Shown in pieces: positions 6,417 to 6,424 of a stretch of DNA of 6,424 nucleotides. Below the pieces are notes generated by a model. That model saw only the letters and a list, made by a program, of their open reading frames with translations, searched no databases and had not been told where the DNA came from. The stretch spans positions 1 to 6,424 of the forward strand of contig WGBJ01000092.1 of assembly GCA_015494385.1 (NCBI GenBank). Reading direction: 5' to 3'. Numbering within the stretch: the first letter of the stretch is position 1; every line of letters begins with the position of its first letter. The DNA is from Marinosulfonomonas sp. (GTDB lineage Bacteria; Pseudomonadota; Alphaproteobacteria; Rhodobacterales; Rhodobacteraceae). The translations under genes were made by a program, and so were the position numbers.

Positions 6417-6424
6417 AACGATAC
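6413..6424 (+). CDS. start of a further gene, truncated by window edge
   Basis: An ATG overlaps the stop of the oxidoreductase gene in the classic ATGA arrangement and opens a frame reading MKRY before the window ends. A G-rich stretch (from about 6399) lies just upstream and could serve as ribosome-binding site. The overlap pattern suggests translational coupling and membership of the same operon. Four codons give no clue to function. Confidence 0.5.

Overview
The window looks like chromosomal DNA of an alphaproteobacterium, most likely a marine Rhodobacteraceae (Roseobacter-group) species. The grounds are the high GC content, the near absence of TTA, CTA and TCA codons outside one patch, and the COX15-type heme A synthase with its family-typical N-terminus. 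This placement rests on recognition, not on a search. All genes are on the + strand and packed tightly.

Region 1 (1-3013) is housekeeping. It starts with the C-terminal end of a TrmJ-type tRNA 2'-O-methyltransferase. After a 110-bp gap with a possible weak terminator comes ctaA (heme A synthase, cytochrome oxidase cofactor), then 4 bp later an M32-family metallocarboxypeptidase with all its zinc and substrate motifs intact.

Region 2 (3014-3091) is a 78-bp intergenic stretch almost filled by two adjacent inverted repeats. The second can fold into a long stem whose 3' arm contains the Shine-Dalgarno sequence of the next gene.

Region 3 (3092-6424) is a compact cassette of a different character: a DegT/DnrJ/EryC1/StrS aminotransferase resembling KdnA (the Kdo8N transaminase), a NeuA-type CMP-sugar cytidylyltransferase 3 bp later, a GMC-family FAD oxidoreductase overlapping it by about 20-26 bp, and the first four codons of another gene in an ATGA overlap. 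Taken together these suggest oxidation of a sugar alcohol, transamination of the resulting carbonyl and CMP activation of the amino sugar, feeding a cell-surface glycan. The idea that the GMC enzyme does the oxidation that KdnB does in Shewanella is an inference and is the most interesting point in the window.

I saw no tRNA, rRNA, CRISPR array, insertion sequence or attachment site.
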